DNA of 64,000 nucleotides from Athripsodes cinereus (Eukaryota; Arthropoda; Insecta; Trichoptera; Leptoceridae), in assembly GCA_947579605.1 (NCBI GenBank), contig OX388320.1, positions 3,596,001 to 3,660,000 of the forward strand. The letters are read 5' to 3'. Below, in pieces: positions 11,936-24,150 of this stretch. A program made the position numbers and the translations under genes. Each line of letters starts with the position of its first letter. Positions within the stretch are counted from its first letter, which is position 1. The notes beneath the pieces are model-generated. The model ran no database searches, was not told the origin of the DNA, and saw nothing but the letters and a program-made list of their open reading frames with translations.

Positions 11936-12591
11936 AAGCGAATGTTTTGCATGTTCTGAAAAGTACTAAAAGTCGAAAATAGCCGTGTTAATTTCAAGAG
12001 GTTTCAATAAGTTTCATTCACTTTTCTGTAAGTTTTCGAGTGTCCTGAAAAAGACAGGTGTTTGAAAAACACCTTTAATAAAGCTTTGAATTTTTCAATT
12101 CAGCGATGACGTATGCCACTCATTTTTATTTTTTACTTCCACGTTGAGGAAAACTTAATACTTACATATAACGTGCAGTTAATCTGCTTGGATGCCCAAT
12201 TTGTGGAATACGCGATCTAGAAATTTGAAGAGTTCTTTTTCTTCCCTATTATGTCACGTATAAAAGGAACATTGAGGGCAAAAGAAGAGGAAAGTAAACG
12301 ACAAAATGACGATTATGAAAAAGACTTAAGCCTGTTTAACTGAATAATAATTAATCTAGATAAGAGCACTGGATATAAATTATTATTATAATATACTATA
12401 AACGAAGATATTTCGACAATATAAGGTGTCATCATATAAAACTTTATTATGATAGTCCGTAGTGGCCGAGTGAGAGGCTAGCACGTACATCCAAACTTAA
12501 TATTCTAACTAAACCGAATTTCGACATTAACTTTAATCTAATCGAAAGTCAAACCTGAACTTTTGATATGCATTAACAAAAGAAGTTATCT

Positions 12592-12786
12592 TCAGCAACA
12601 ATGATTTTTAAAAAGCATATTTTGATGTGTGGTGCCACAAGAGTTGCTGCACGCAATAAATATAAAGGTAGTGCTCTTGGCATCATGGAAACAATAATAA
12701 GATATTCTAGATGAAAAGCATACCTGATTAATAATTTTAAGATTCAAATATCGCATGGAGTTCTCAGCAAAAAATATATAGTTCAC
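12592..12786 (-). other. Open frame of 64 codons, no support
   Basis: No domain, start context or splice site supports this frame. It lies in AT-rich spacer. It is listed only to say that it was examined. Confidence 0.1.
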
Positions 12787-12844
12787 TTTTTGTATGTAGA
12801 CTGTCCTCTAAAAAATAAAAAATAGGTATATGTAAAACATATCA

Positions 12845-12965
12845 TACATTTTAAAAATATTCAGTTCAGCGGTGAGGCGTGTCACCCTTCCTGAATGAAT
12901 TGAATTTTATTGGCATGGAAAGAAAGACTTGTTTGTTTGTTGCATGCAGTTGATTTGTGAGAAAT
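12845..12965 (-). repeat. Family D interspersed repeat fragment
   Basis: On the minus strand it reads CAAATCAACTGCATGCAAC, then TGCCAATAAAATTCAATTC, then the CATTCAGGA-like and GGTGACACGCCTCACCGCTG blocks of the family. Confidence 0.5.
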
Positions 12966-13394
12966 GTGGTGGTATGAATTGAATATATTTCAACGTAATT
13001 ACAAACTTAATGTTTTTAATCCACCAACTTTTTACAGAACACTAGATATCTTCTTCTAATATATAAAAGGAAGACGTGTGTGTTACAACACTTATAACTC
13101 AAGAATGGCTGTACCGATTTGAATGATCTGTGATTTGTTGGATTCTTCTCCGCCCGGATTAAACTATAGGCTATTAAAACATCTTACAAATTCACGGGAA
13201 GAAACAATATGAAGAAAATTATTTACGCCATACATTTTTAATTTCAAAAATAAAAACAATATGGAGAGTCCATACGCTATTAGCGCCCCCACGTCGCCTG
13301 TTGCATTGTGCTAAAATAATCCGTAGGTTCTGCTATATTAAGAACCAAATTACTATAACTAATATGAACGAAATGTGTACTAATATTTGTTTAC

Positions 13395-13830
13395 TATAAT
13401 TCGGTAGTTACATGGCAATAGGTTGTATCTCACTAAAACATAATTTTACAGGAGAGCAAAAACAAAGTTTGCAAAACAGATATTTCAGCCAAATTTCGAG
13501 CATTATATATCAAAATGAAGGTAATTATTATTTCTACAAGATAGATGTAACATTCTCTTAATAATTTCTTCTACAAGATGTATGTAACATTCACTAAATA
13601 ATTTCTTGCAGTTTAAAAATATTTGAGTTTTTTTGCCATGTTGAAGAAAACAATCTTTCAACATGTCAATAAGTTACGTCTTTTCTCTCTTTATTCTGAC
13701 TATAAAGAGACATATCCTTTTGCCACATCAAATATTACACTATTTTGAGCATTTTATGGAACAAACTTGAAAACGCAAAAAATGCGAGATACAACCTATT
13801 GCCATGTAACAACCGAATTATTCGACTAAT
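13395..13830. mobile_element. 436-bp TIR MITE inside the right Helitron
   Basis: This is the inverted counterpart of 8212-8647, with TIR arms AATTCGGTAGTTACATGGCA and TGCCATGTAACAACCGAATT. Limits are taken from the left copy and are approximate. Confidence 0.7.
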
Positions 13831-14373
13831 ATTTATGTATCGATAGATCTTCTGTCACATAAATGTGGACGTGCACAGATTATATTTGAAATTGTATTTT
13901 ATTTTTGCAGATGGAAAATTATTATTGAACCAAAAATTGTGCTATTAAAGATGAAAATAAGTATGTTTTCATGTAGGTAGTTCTGATGCAAGATTGTGTA
14001 GTGAAATTTGCAGACAGAGAAGAAAAATTACGTAGAAAATTATTTACTCCATACATTTTTAATTTCAATAAAAAATGCAATATGGAGAATTATACAAAAT
14101 CAACAATGAAGTTTTTTTTATAGATTGGCCTATTTATATGATAATTTTTCTATACATTCTCAAATTAGAATCGTTATCCATACAATTTAACATCTGTAGT
14201 TCTGATATTTCAATTTTTAAAAAATCATGGAAAGAATTTTTATAAATTTTAAATGAATAGGTAAAATCTAGGTACCTGAAAAAAAAATTAGTACCTACAT
14301 ACATAATTATATTACGTACTGTAGATAATTTATAAACAAATCTGAGTTAAGTATAATTGTTCAACATAAATTC

Positions 14374-14618
14374 ATGTCGGCCGGTGTGGCGCGGAGCTCT
14401 TTCCTTTGAGTCACGAGGTCCCGGGTTCGATTCCCGGACAGGGCAAAGGGAAGAATGACCTTTTTCAAATTGTCCTGGGTCTGGGTGTTACATATATATG
14501 TATTTGTATATAGTGCATTGTATATGTGTGTATCGTCGCGTTAGTACCTACCCATAATCAAGATTCATCTAAGTTTGGGACTAGCTCGATGTGTGTGAAT
14601 TGTCTATGTAAAAAAAAT
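14374..14618 (+). repeat. tRNA-derived SINE (family A) inside the right Helitron
   Basis: ATGTCGGCCGGTGTGGCGCG is the head, with the B box GGGTTCGATTCCCGG, and the copy ends in a run of A near 14618. It is the same insertion as 7430-7664. Confidence 0.75.
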
Positions 14619-14620
14619 GA

Positions 14621-14980
14621 ATGTAACTTTCGCAGTTTAGCGGCCCCACCCGTTGTCGAGTACTTTTTTTCCATAGAAAAGGTAATATTTTTGAAACTTG
14701 AGGAAATTGTTGCCATATGTAGAATTATTTTAATTTGCCGGCAAAAAAATCCACTTTGAAAATTAATTTCCTGAAATTCCGTACATATTACTCGACAACG
14801 GGTGGGGCCGCTCAAGTTTCATAGTTGCGATTTTTTTTTCCTATAAAAGAATTTTTCAAAAATTTGGTGACAAAAAAATAATTCACCATATGGCAACAAT
14901 TTCCTCAAGTTTCGAAAATATTACTTTTACATGGAAAAAAGTACTCGACAACGGGTGGGGCCGCTAAACTGCGAAAGTTC
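14621..14980. mobile_element. Fold-back MITE inside the right Helitron
   Basis: This is the inverted counterpart of 7061-7419, with AACTTTCGCAGTTTAGCGG at 14625 and CCGCTAAACTGCGAAAGTT ending at 14979. Confidence 0.7.
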
Positions 14981-15296
14981 CAAATGAATTATATTTTTTT
15001 ACACTATACCTTCGATGACACACTTTGACAATTACGGGAGTTTGTAAAGAGATTAATAATATTAATCATTCATAAAGTCAGTGGGAGAGGGCAGAAGATA
15101 GGGCAGGTGTCGAACATGTGTTGAAAGGCTAGGTTTGGAGTGGCCAGAGGTCCTGGAAGCAGCGGTGGACAGTTATCTCTGGAGGAGATACTTAGGAGCA
15201 ATGGGTCCCCGACCGAACTAGGACAAGGGGAAGAAGATGTATGTATGAAATCGTTCATTGATTCTTAGGCGGTACGAAGTTCGCCGGGCCAGCTAG

Positions 15297-15924
15297 TTTT
15301 TGATAAAAGAGTGTGAGATCTATTCAATATTATGTTTCTTGTAGATGTTATCATTATTTTCATTAGTTGAAATGAAAATTTTGACTTTGTCGATATCGAT
15401 TCCATCACTAAATTCTAAAATATCGAATTTAAAGTAATTCTGGTCGAAATCGCCCGAAGCTCAGAGTTCGGTAGGTTCGGTTAAGTATGTAAATGTAATT
15501 AAATAAAGGTTGGACAGCGTGCGTATTAAATTATGTAATATAGCATATACCGGGTTATCTGAATATTTTGAGGTTCTCAGTATTATATCGCACTGCGTAC
15601 ACATTCATACTGCGTACACATTGAAGTCCCGGAAGAAGGGACGGATGTCCGCAGTGAAAGTAACTTTAATGTTTACAACCTACTCTACTATATCGATATC
15701 ATTATTACAATGTGTCCTTACGGATTAAAATACACCTATTTAATGTTTTATAGTAATAGAATTAAGTGAAAGCTTTATTCTATTCCTAAAACATATATAA
15801 AACAATTTGTAGGGCTCGCAACATGAGATCAAAGTCACCTTATTGGGTGTCTATTAATTGTCCAAAGCTTCCAGCAAAAGGGTACGTCTTCTGCTTCTTT
15901 TTGAAGCCCTCTCGTTTTGTATTA
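15297..15924. other. Intronic stretch, nothing recognised
   Basis: The 72-codon frame at 15510-15728 has no recognisable feature. A short direct repeat (GCGTACACATT, twice) lies near 15594-15620. Confidence 0.3.
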
Positions 15925-15928
15925 CTTA

Positions 15929-16680
15929 AATGAATCGCTCCATGTTAAAGGGGCGTAAGTCACAATTTTTACTAAATTGAGTTATTTATGCAAAAATGTC
16001 GAAAAAACACTTACCCATCCGTGTAGCACATAAAATGCAACAAACCGGCGTAAGTCGAGTGAAAATATACAAAAATTATATATTTTTTTTTCATTCCATG
16101 TTAAAAGGGTACATTAGGTACGCAATTGTAATAAAGTTATAACTTTATTATTATACTATCAGTAGGAACTAAATATTTTTAGGTAGTTTACTGTATGGCA
16201 ACATTGCAAATTGTCAATTAGAACATTTTACCGCCAAAATTGACATTGACATGACGACACCGACAATAGACTGTGATCATGACATTAATGATTAATAAAT
16301 ACTCTACATACATCTATATAATTCATTTTTATATTTAAAAAGTTACGTCTGTCGTTAGAATACATATATTTATTATTTTAATATTGCTATTGTGAACTAT
16401 ATTTATACTTTTTATTGTGAAATTGTTCATTTATTACAACTCCTTTCCATTCCTTGTAAAAAGGGCGTAAGTCCAACGTTTTCAAATTAAATTTTCTCAC
16501 AGACTAAAGTGAATTTCTCCATGATTTATAGATAATCGTATGTAAAATATACTATTTTACTTTAATAAATGTAAACAAAAAATTGTTTCCTTTATTTTTT
16601 TTTCACCAGAGAGTTTTATTGCATTCCTGTAAAATTACGTGAATTGGACTTACGCCCCTTTAACATAGAGCGATTCAAAT
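15929..16680. mobile_element. TIR element of about 750 bp with repeated GGCGTAAGTC motifs
   Basis: TGAATCGCTCCATGTTAAAG at the left is inverted at the right (CTTTAACATAGAGCGATTCA). The inner block GGGGCGTAAGTC belongs to both ends. Related inner copies of CCATGTTAAA(A)GGG and GGCGTAAGTC lie near 16040, 16098 and 16450-16475. There is no transposase frame. No clear target duplication was found, so the exact limits and superfamily are open. Confidence 0.65.
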
Positions 16681-18264
16681 AGTTTGTAGTTACTGTCTGT
16701 TTTGGGCTCTTTGTTATGAAACAGTACAAAATATTTTATGTGGATGTAAAGTGCGCAACTACAAGCTGGTCTGGCGTTTCACCTTCACAGCCTACTCCAC
16801 AAGAGGAGTGGTGTGAGAGTATATATGTAAATTAGAAGAGTTCTTCCATCAAGGTTTTTGGCATAATAAAATATTTCACTTGTTACGTGATTAGCTACGT
16901 AGAATTTGATTTGATATTTCTATTTTCCGAGATGCTGTAAATACCAAATACCTAATCTTAGAAGCCATTTCATTCAGCAGTGACGAGTTAAGTAATCCAT
17001 TGTGAATGTTTTTTATAGCACAAAGAGGAAAATATTTAATAAATTTTGTTATAAAAATAAAAAAATATGAAAATATTTATATTATTTTACAAAAATTCAC
17101 GGCATAAGCCTATAACATGTCTAAATACATAATCATACATAAAATTTACATGTATAACAGTGACAAATTTTAACAAAACAATATTACATTGAATTTAAGA
17201 AAACCAAATGACCAAACAGCTAACAGAGAACCAAAGATACAGTTTTTTACAACATACAGTTTTTTACAAGGTTATCTCACTTGTGGTAGACGCCATGGTA
17301 ACAAAAACTCACAAAACGTTCAGGACGAGAGGCATATACCCTCATTGAAATAATAATTTTATACATACGTAATAATTTATGAAAATCTGCATTTTTCAAG
17401 ACATTCGAATACTAACGTAAAACATTGGAAAACCTATTTTTTTGTCGGGAAACTCAATAGACAATAAATTTATGTAACAAAATTATGAATGGCTCTATTC
17501 AAACTCAAATAATAATACTTAGACATGATCGATATACTTATTATGATTACCTTTATATTTTTAAAATTCCTTCCTTCAAAATAATAAAAAAATAACAACA
17601 TTTTGTATTTGAACCGCATATCCGACTCGTAAATATACAAGACCCAGGATATACAAATAATAATACACATTACAATGGATGAACAAAAAAAATATATACG
17701 AACGGAATATGGAAAGTTCCCAAAGTACCTACATTGGTATAGCTGGTTGGCTGGTTGGGTAGTTCATAATAATAGGGATATCGTTGGTGTACCTACTCGA
17801 GCGCTAATAAGACCTTTTTTGGTCTGGACAATATCAGAATACTAGCGGTCTGTAAGAGTAGCAGCAGAAGTAGCATTATTACATATAGGTCGTAATAATT
17901 TATAACGAACTCTGAGGAAAATAGACCTTACGGGATATAGAAATCACTGGTATTTCTGAACATTTACTAAAAGCGATCTCAAAAAATCTGAAAGATAAAG
18001 GTTGATTTTTTATTACAAATTAAAATACATATTACTTTATAATCAGGACCTAGGTTTCGACATTCGATGTAGTTTTCAAACTTAGCCTGAAGTCATCATT
18101 ATTGCGTCATGAAAAAAACAAAACATTTAGAATATATGATGTAAATGACTTACGAGTGATGTTTTGTGAACTTAGTAGGTGATATCGTGAAATAAGTGAT
18201 TATTAAACGGTAAATTATATATTTTCGATGTTTTTGGCATTCACTATGTGATAATTACGCGACA
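16681..18264. other. AT-rich intron, nothing recognised
   Basis: A 66-codon minus-strand frame at 17470-17670 is AT-driven. There is a faint family D-like fragment near 16770-16830 (CCTACTCCACAAGAGGAGTG) and no other repeat. Confidence 0.3.
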
Positions 18265-18492
18265 TGATTAGAAAATGAGTTTAATTCACAATGTATTTAA
18301 ATTATCACTTGATATTTATATGTAGATCTGCGACCGGTTTCGATACGCTAGTACCATTCACGAGCAGAATATTTAAACTTTTAAATATTCTGCTCGTGAA
18401 TGGTACTAGCGTATCGAAACCGGTCGCAGATCTACATATAAATATCAAGTGATAATTTAAATACATTGTGAATTAAACTCATTTTCTAATCA
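18265..18492. repeat. 228-bp near-perfect palindrome (113-bp arms, 2-nt loop)
   Basis: The left arm 18265-18377 (TGATTAGAAAATGAGTTTAA…) is the reverse complement of 18380-18492, with only CT between. It includes CTGCGACCGGTTTCGATACG on both arms. No target duplication was found, and no second copy was noticed in the window. Near-identical arms imply recent origin or gene conversion between arms. Confidence 0.9.
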
Positions 18493-18654
18493 CGGTAAGT
18501 TATACTTAAAGATTCCATGAAATTATCGACAAATATGATTTTCAATATGTATATTTGTTAATTTAGCTTAAATATGTATAAAAATTTATAGATTAAAAAG
18601 AATTGGTCAAAAGTAAAACTTAAAATTATCATCCATCTATTCATTCTGTTACGG

Positions 18655-18780
18655 AATGTCTTACAAGCGGGGTAGCCAGCGAACCAACTGCTTGTAATCA
18701 ATATGCAACTCCTCTAAGTTCCAATAAAAGTTAAAACATTCAGGATAGGTGACATACCTCATCGCTGAACTGAATATTTA
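18655..18780 (+). repeat. Family D interspersed repeat fragment
   Basis: CAAGCGGGGTAGCCAGCGAA, then CATTCAGGATAGGTGACATA, then CCTCATCGCTGAACTGAA follow the family order. Confidence 0.6.
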
Positions 18781-19257
18781 AAATGTCTAATAACGTGACG
18801 TATAGAAAACTATTACTTCAAAATACACGCTTGGAAAAAAATTGCTGATTGTGGTTTGGATTTCTTGAATGGGATCATAAATAACATTTTAATAATATGG
18901 TAATTATGGTAAATCATAATAATATGTATGTACATATACGTATGTGTGGATTGACGTACAGGTGTAGCCTATAATTTTATATGAATTACAAGTGTTAGTA
19001 GGTGGTCGTTAGCGAGCACCTGGTGAAATAAAATAAAATCATACCGGTCCCTATTATTAACTTATTGACCTATGTATATAAAACATCAAACTTACAAAAA
19101 CTTTCACAAAGTACATTGTGAAACATTATAATAACCTACGAGATATTGTTTTGTGTTATTTGTTTTATTTCAGATGGGAAAATTGAGAAAGAAATTAATT
19201 AAGATTGGATTGATTCACGTATAACAATGAGCACATCTATTGGATATGTCGCCGCCA
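18781..19257. other. AT-rich intron, nothing recognised
   Basis: No gene, structured element or known repeat was seen. Confidence 0.3.
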
Positions 19258-19577
19258 GATAGTTGAATTAGCAAGTTGACTGAATAACTAGCAGGTTAAT
19301 AGTAGTATTCAACTGAATGGCTAACACAGTTCAAGCCAGATTGTTCAACACAATCCAAGACATTGCGTCTTTTCTTAAATGTTTCATACGTCAAATTGAC
19401 ATACAATGGCTAACTATAAAAATAACATAGAGGCTAAACATTTTGCTTGACTGAAACCACCTCGATCGTTGAAACCCAGTTTCTTCATTTGGCACCGTGG
19501 CGCTAGGTTTACGTTCAACAATCCGGCTAGAACTGTCATTTATTCAATTGAGTGCCGGTAATTGACTAACTATCGGG
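19258..19577. mobile_element. Probable MITE with imperfect long inverted ends
   Basis: GATAGTTGAATTAG near 19258 and the inverted …AATTGACTAACTATC at 19575 face each other. Inner blocks also match in inverted orientation: CAGTTCAAGCCAGATTGTTC near 19328 and the complement of CAACAATCCGGCTAGAACTG near 19516. There is no coding capacity. The arms carry many substitutions, so it is an old copy. Confidence 0.5.
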
Positions 19578-19777
19578 TTGCGACTTATAAATAGCACGAT
19601 ACAAAAGATATCTTTATTATATAACTACTGCTCTTTTGTGTAAGTTTCCGAGTATCTCGTAAATGCTGATATTTGTAAAATGTAACACGATGTATTAATT
19701 TTTACACTCTGTTCGCATCACAGAAGCCCCCTGGTAGCCCTATTAGTAAAAGGTTATAAGTTCGTATAGAAAAATAT

Positions 19778-19919
19778 TTTTATTTATTTATTCATTCATT
19801 CTTTACTGTACATTGATTAAAAACAATTACATAAAAGGTATACATTCAAATTAAATACAATCAATATACAGAGGGCGAGTTAATCGCAAGGGCGCGATCT
19901 CTTCCAACTAACCCAAAAG
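19778..19919 (-). repeat. LINE 3'-tail repeat (family C)
   Basis: It is nearly the same as 98-235, including GAGATCGCGCCCTTGCGAT and the (TAAA)n tail on the minus strand. Confidence 0.7.
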
Positions 19920-19979
19920 TATTAACTTAAAAAAACATATGAGAAATATTAAAATGAAATAATAATAACAAAAACACTG

Positions 19980-20166
19980 TTTTTTTTTAAAAAAAAAAAG
20001 ATATATCTGGGTTTTTGTTATAAACCCAAATACAACTTTATACACCTTTCACAGTAAGCTACTAAAAGCTTGTGTCGTGAAAGGGGAGTTTGCCGGCACC
20101 TGGTATCGAACCACGGACCCCATGTTCACGAGGCCGAGACTCTACCTCCAGGCTACCGACGAACTC
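19980..20166 (-). repeat. tRNA-derived SINE (family B)
   Basis: On the minus strand GAGTTCGTCGGTAGCCTGGA then GGTAGAGTCTCGGCCTCG forms the head with an A-box-like segment. GTGGTTCGATACCAGG is the B box. The 3' body is GTGAAAGGTGTATAAAG, and the copy ends in A- and T-runs. Copies also lie at 32869-33045 and 41985-42132. Confidence 0.75.
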
Positions 20167-21009
20167 ATGGTTGATATATTACAACATAAATGTTATTGCT
20201 CCTTTTCACAATCTTGCTACTTTCAAAATTGTTCATGCGCACATAATGAGTATGTCCTATCTCGATACCAAAAGGTCCACCACGTTGGACATTTTATTCA
20301 ATTATATCGTCACCTATTATACTATTACCTCCTATAGCTACTATTATCTCAGACGGGCGTGTGTGTGTAATTAAATAATATTATATCGTACCACTATAAA
20401 GAGACTTAGAGTATGTATCTGATAAATGAAAGGCAAAGAAGTACCTACATACAATAATACGTACATATCATGTAGGTACAAATACTCTCCTAAAATACTG
20501 CATGATTTCAGAACACCCAAACTTATATAAGTTTTCATAATTGATATACTAGGAAATTGACTTTCAGATAAAATGTTATCAAATAATTTAGAACATGAAT
20601 ACAACTCAAAATGACTAAAAATTTACAGCACAAGATCAGAAAGCTAGAAGATGTTTGTAATGGAGACTAAAGCTTTACAATTTTTTCGATATTAAATGTT
20701 GTTTTTTAGTCAGATACAATAAGAGCTATATGTACTCTCTCTGATGAATGTCAGTTCCTATGTCATTATTTTAAAGTCACTAATTGTGACTGATAATACA
20801 ACTTATTACGTTGAAAGAGGTCACTCCATTGGAGCAATATAGCTCCAATTGAGAAAGGTTCGTTAAATTCCCGTATAACCTAGAGGAGATATTATGGATT
20901 TTTTGGGAGAAACAGTGTTCTCGAGAGGGTTGTAATATGTGTAAGAAAACAAAGTATAAATGATTCACAAATAAGATCTTTGTATGGAATAATAATTATG
21001 CCTGTAAAT
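20167..21009. other. AT-rich intron, nothing recognised
   Basis: The plus-strand frames beginning at 20077 and 20090 start inside the SINE and run into unique sequence. They are not supported as genes. Confidence 0.3.
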
Positions 21010-21225
21010 TAACTATCCCAAAAGTGGGGTAGCCATCGGACCAGCTGCATGTAATAAATATGCATACTCTCTTCTTCGTGCCAACAACAAATAAGAACAT
21101 TCAGGATGGGTGGCAAATCTCAAAGCCGAATTGAAGATGTAAAATATTTTTATTTTTCGAACACCTGCCTTTTACAGAACATTCGTAAACTTACGTTAAA
21201 GGTGGGAGACCATTTTCTTAAATTA
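21010..21225 (+). repeat. Family D interspersed repeat, long copy
   Basis: In order: CCCAAAAGTGGGGTAGCCAT, CTGCATGTAATAAATATGCA, CATTCAGGATGGGTGGCAAA, TTTTCGAACACCTGCCTTTT, then GGTGGGAGACCATT. The family has no coding capacity and no tRNA boxes that I can see. Confidence 0.7.
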
Positions 21226-21860
21226 ACGAATATTGAAAAACGAAATTAAGTCGTTTTATCACTACACCATCGTGGCTGGATTTGTTAACAAAGCTTAATA
21301 CGGCGATTCGAATGAAAAGTATTAAGCAAAACAACACGTAGAATAATGAATGATTATTTTTAGACAGAGTATCAAAATAAAAAAAAAACAAACAATGTAT
21401 GTTTAATGCTACCCAATAATAATAATATCCAACGGTACACGTGAACAAAAATACGGAAACAATGGATGAAACAAAAGAGAAAAACAACAAAAAAAAAAAG
21501 CAAGAGAAAAAACATCGCAACATAAACACTGTAACACATATATGATATTAGATATAATGATATGGAGTATATAGGCACACTGCTGTGGTGAAAAAATGTA
21601 AAGCATGACAAAGGTGTTGTGAATAAAAACAAAAAGCGCAAAAACACTCTGTAGTATTCGATTATGTAAATAGGATGGATTGCAAATACATAACAGGAAT
21701 TGAATAACGATGCAACTAATTTGCATACATAATTTTCATTGAAATATCTGTGAATTCCGTAATAATAATTATTTATCTATCTCTTGTGTAACGTCAAATC
21801 CCTTTTGTGATAGTCAGAGACAATGGAATACTAAATTAACATGTCATTCATCATTTATTA

Positions 21861-22054
21861 ATTTCAAGATGAATAAAAAAACACATTATATAGTTATCTT
21901 CCAAGAGACTTTATTAAGTTCTCTTACTTATTCGGAGACTCTCGACTCCATCATCAGGCGATTAGAAAAAAGTCTTCGAATACTAGTAAGCGAAGTTAAT
22001 AAAGTCACTTGGAAGATAACTAAATGGTGCGACTTTTTCAATTCATCTTGAAAT
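21861..22054. mobile_element. 194-bp MITE with imperfect terminal inverted repeats
   Basis: ATTTCAAGATGAAT at 21861 is perfectly inverted at 22041-22054, and TAGTTATCTTCC(A)AG with ACTTTATTAA is inverted further in. The 60-codon frame at 21869 simply translates the element. No target duplication is evident. Confidence 0.65.
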
Positions 22055-22088
22055 GAACTTCCAACAAATATGTAGTAGTATGTAGTAT

Positions 22089-22185
22089 ACCATCACGGCA
22101 TATCCCACAAGTGGGGTAGCCAGCAGATCAGCTGCATGTAAGAAACATGCAAACTGTCCTCTTCGTGCCAATATATGTAAATATG
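22089..22185 (+). repeat. Family D interspersed repeat fragment
   Basis: CATCACGGCATATCCCACAA, then GTGGGGTAGCCAGCAGATCA, then CTCTTCGTGCCAATA match the 5' part of the family. Confidence 0.65.
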
Positions 22186-24110
22186 TAAATTTCCAAAAAA
22201 AACTTTCGCTCAATAATATGGAAATTTATTAATTTGTTTTTATTTATTAAATCAAACTAGCAATTACCTTGAACAGAATAAATATTAATAAAAACTAAAA
22301 GATAAAATTGAGGGACGAACTTTGAATTTAGTACCTTTAACAAAATCAGTACATATGGTTGGTTATTTATGACAAAGTATTAGATTTATATTTTAAGGCA
22401 AAAGATACGACTATATATGTTGAATAAATTTTGAAGTCTGCATATAAAAAAATAAGTAAAGCACGTTAAGGTTTTTGAATTTAGCGATAAATGAATGGAG
22501 ATATGTAGTACATATATTATGTAGCACACTATTTACAAATCACCATTCTATGTAAGCTAATCTCTTCAACAAAGATATCCATATGAGCTATGACAGTTTT
22601 TCTAATACCCTATGTCACCCTTGAAACCTCAATCAATGATAAAGGACGTGCATTGATTGATTGAGCTGTGGATAACTAATCCCAAACCAGAAGAAAGGAA
22701 TGAAATAGTTTATCTGTAAATAAGGTACATGTGTTAAAAATAAGAAGAAAAGAAAAAAGTCAATGAGAAAAGTCTCAACGATCTAATAACTTTTTCAGTA
22801 CGGCAAAGAAAGAAGAGAACTCGAAATCACCGTAATTTTCAACTTTCTCTAACTGTCAAGATGTATTTGTGGAGCTGTACCTATGGATATGTGTGGAAGT
22901 AGAGCAGGGTAAAAGTGGTTTGATGTAAAGAGGTGACCCTCCTCACTATTAATTATTCAGCTGTGAAATCCTGTTGGTTGAGCATTATGGCTCGGGGCCC
23001 ATCATCGCCCGGGCCGCACCTGGAGTAAGAGTGTAATAATATGAACGCGGGGAGACATGAATAAGTAAAACATACAAGGATTGTGGAAGAGAGGAGGGTA
23101 ATGCGCTAGTTCTAGTATCACATAGGGTTGCCCGTATTCATATTATATCAACATGTTTAAATTTATTTATTTTTTAAATCATCAGCACCTCAACTAAAAC
23201 CACCATAATAATTTGTACATAGGTAGTACATTCAGATGTCTTTTTTAATATTATGAAATACAAAATTCACCAAATACCTATCTCTGAAATTGATAGGTCA
23301 TGAAAATCGGCAATAAAAAAAAATAACGACAAACGGAACGTAAAGTTATAAATAGTTTTGAATTGCGTTGATTTTTAGGTGTTTGCTGCAAAGGTGAAAG
23401 AAGCTTAAAAATCTGAGGACTAATAATTCTACTTTGTGAAAGAGTTTGAATACTCAAAAAAAGAAACGATTGAAAACGGAAATGTTTAATTTTCAAAAAT
23501 TACTAGTTTTTTTGAATGTTTAGTCAAACGGGTTGATTTTTAAGCACAAGTTCTAAAGTATAATACCTAAGTACATAACTTATTGAATTTGACTATCAAT
23601 TCTTTTAGATTTATATCACGTGACGATTGTTTTTGGCAACCCTGTTTATTCTGACGGATCAGATCGTAATAGGGCTTGTTACTTGAAATAGTTGGAAGGT
23701 ACAGTGGAGATTTGATGAAAGCACATAAAACCTAGTTGAGATTAGGGTAACAACATTCTTTATTCTCCCATAGTGGGACACACACACACACATAACAGCA
23801 GATTTCTACTTACAAAATAAAAACAAAAAAGGTGTGAATGGAAAATCGTTTTAAATATTCAATCAAAGTAAAAGGATATCAAAGGATTAAATCTCCGGAG
23901 AGTTATATAAATAGTTTGAGACATTTGTTTTTTTTGTACTCCTAAAAATAGAAATGAAATAAAAAAATTGTTGATATTATGTATAATATTGCAAATTTTT
24001 TGATAGGATATTTAGTTGTTAAAATCAAGCATTATAATATTTTGAAACACATCATGAGATTCATCGTATGAGAAATTTGTCGCACGTAAGCACTTTCTTC
24101 TTATTTTATT
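22186..24110. other. Intronic stretch, no gene or repeat family recognised
   Basis: A slightly less AT-rich block lies at about 22900-23060 (with GCCCGGGCCGCACCTGGAG) but has no open frame or splice pair. A (CA)n run lies at 23770-23790. Confidence 0.3.
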
Positions 24111-24150
24111 TTACGGCAGATAATGACAATAGTTTTACTATACTTTACCC

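Larger units (their letters stand above)
9283..13048. other. Spacer between the two inverted Helitrons
   Basis: Apart from the repeats listed separately (9555-9625, 11060-11130, 11575-11800, 11840-11935, 12845-12965), nothing recognisable is seen. The motif AATAATATCATGTAGAAAAC recurs at about 10002-10021 and 10738-10757, and the first forms a hairpin with TTTTCTACATGAT on its left. Confidence 0.4.
13055..15296 (+). mobile_element. Composite non-autonomous Helitron, right copy (plus strand)
   Basis: It begins TCTAATATATAAAAGGAAG at 13055 and ends GTTCGCCGGGCCAGCTAG at 15296, followed by T. The 5' junction reads ATCTTCTTCTAAT, so the start could lie at 13049, where an A precedes TC. It carries the same MITE-SINE-MITE cargo as the left copy in inverted order and lacks Rep/helicase coding sequence. 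Sequence agreement with 6742-9282 runs throughout, with scattered substitutions. Confidence 0.85.

Noticed and set aside
21218..21726. Three overlapping minus-strand frames of 91-105 codons
   Set aside because: They are Phe/Tyr/Cys-rich translations of an A-rich plus strand, overlap in different frames and have no domain or splice support.
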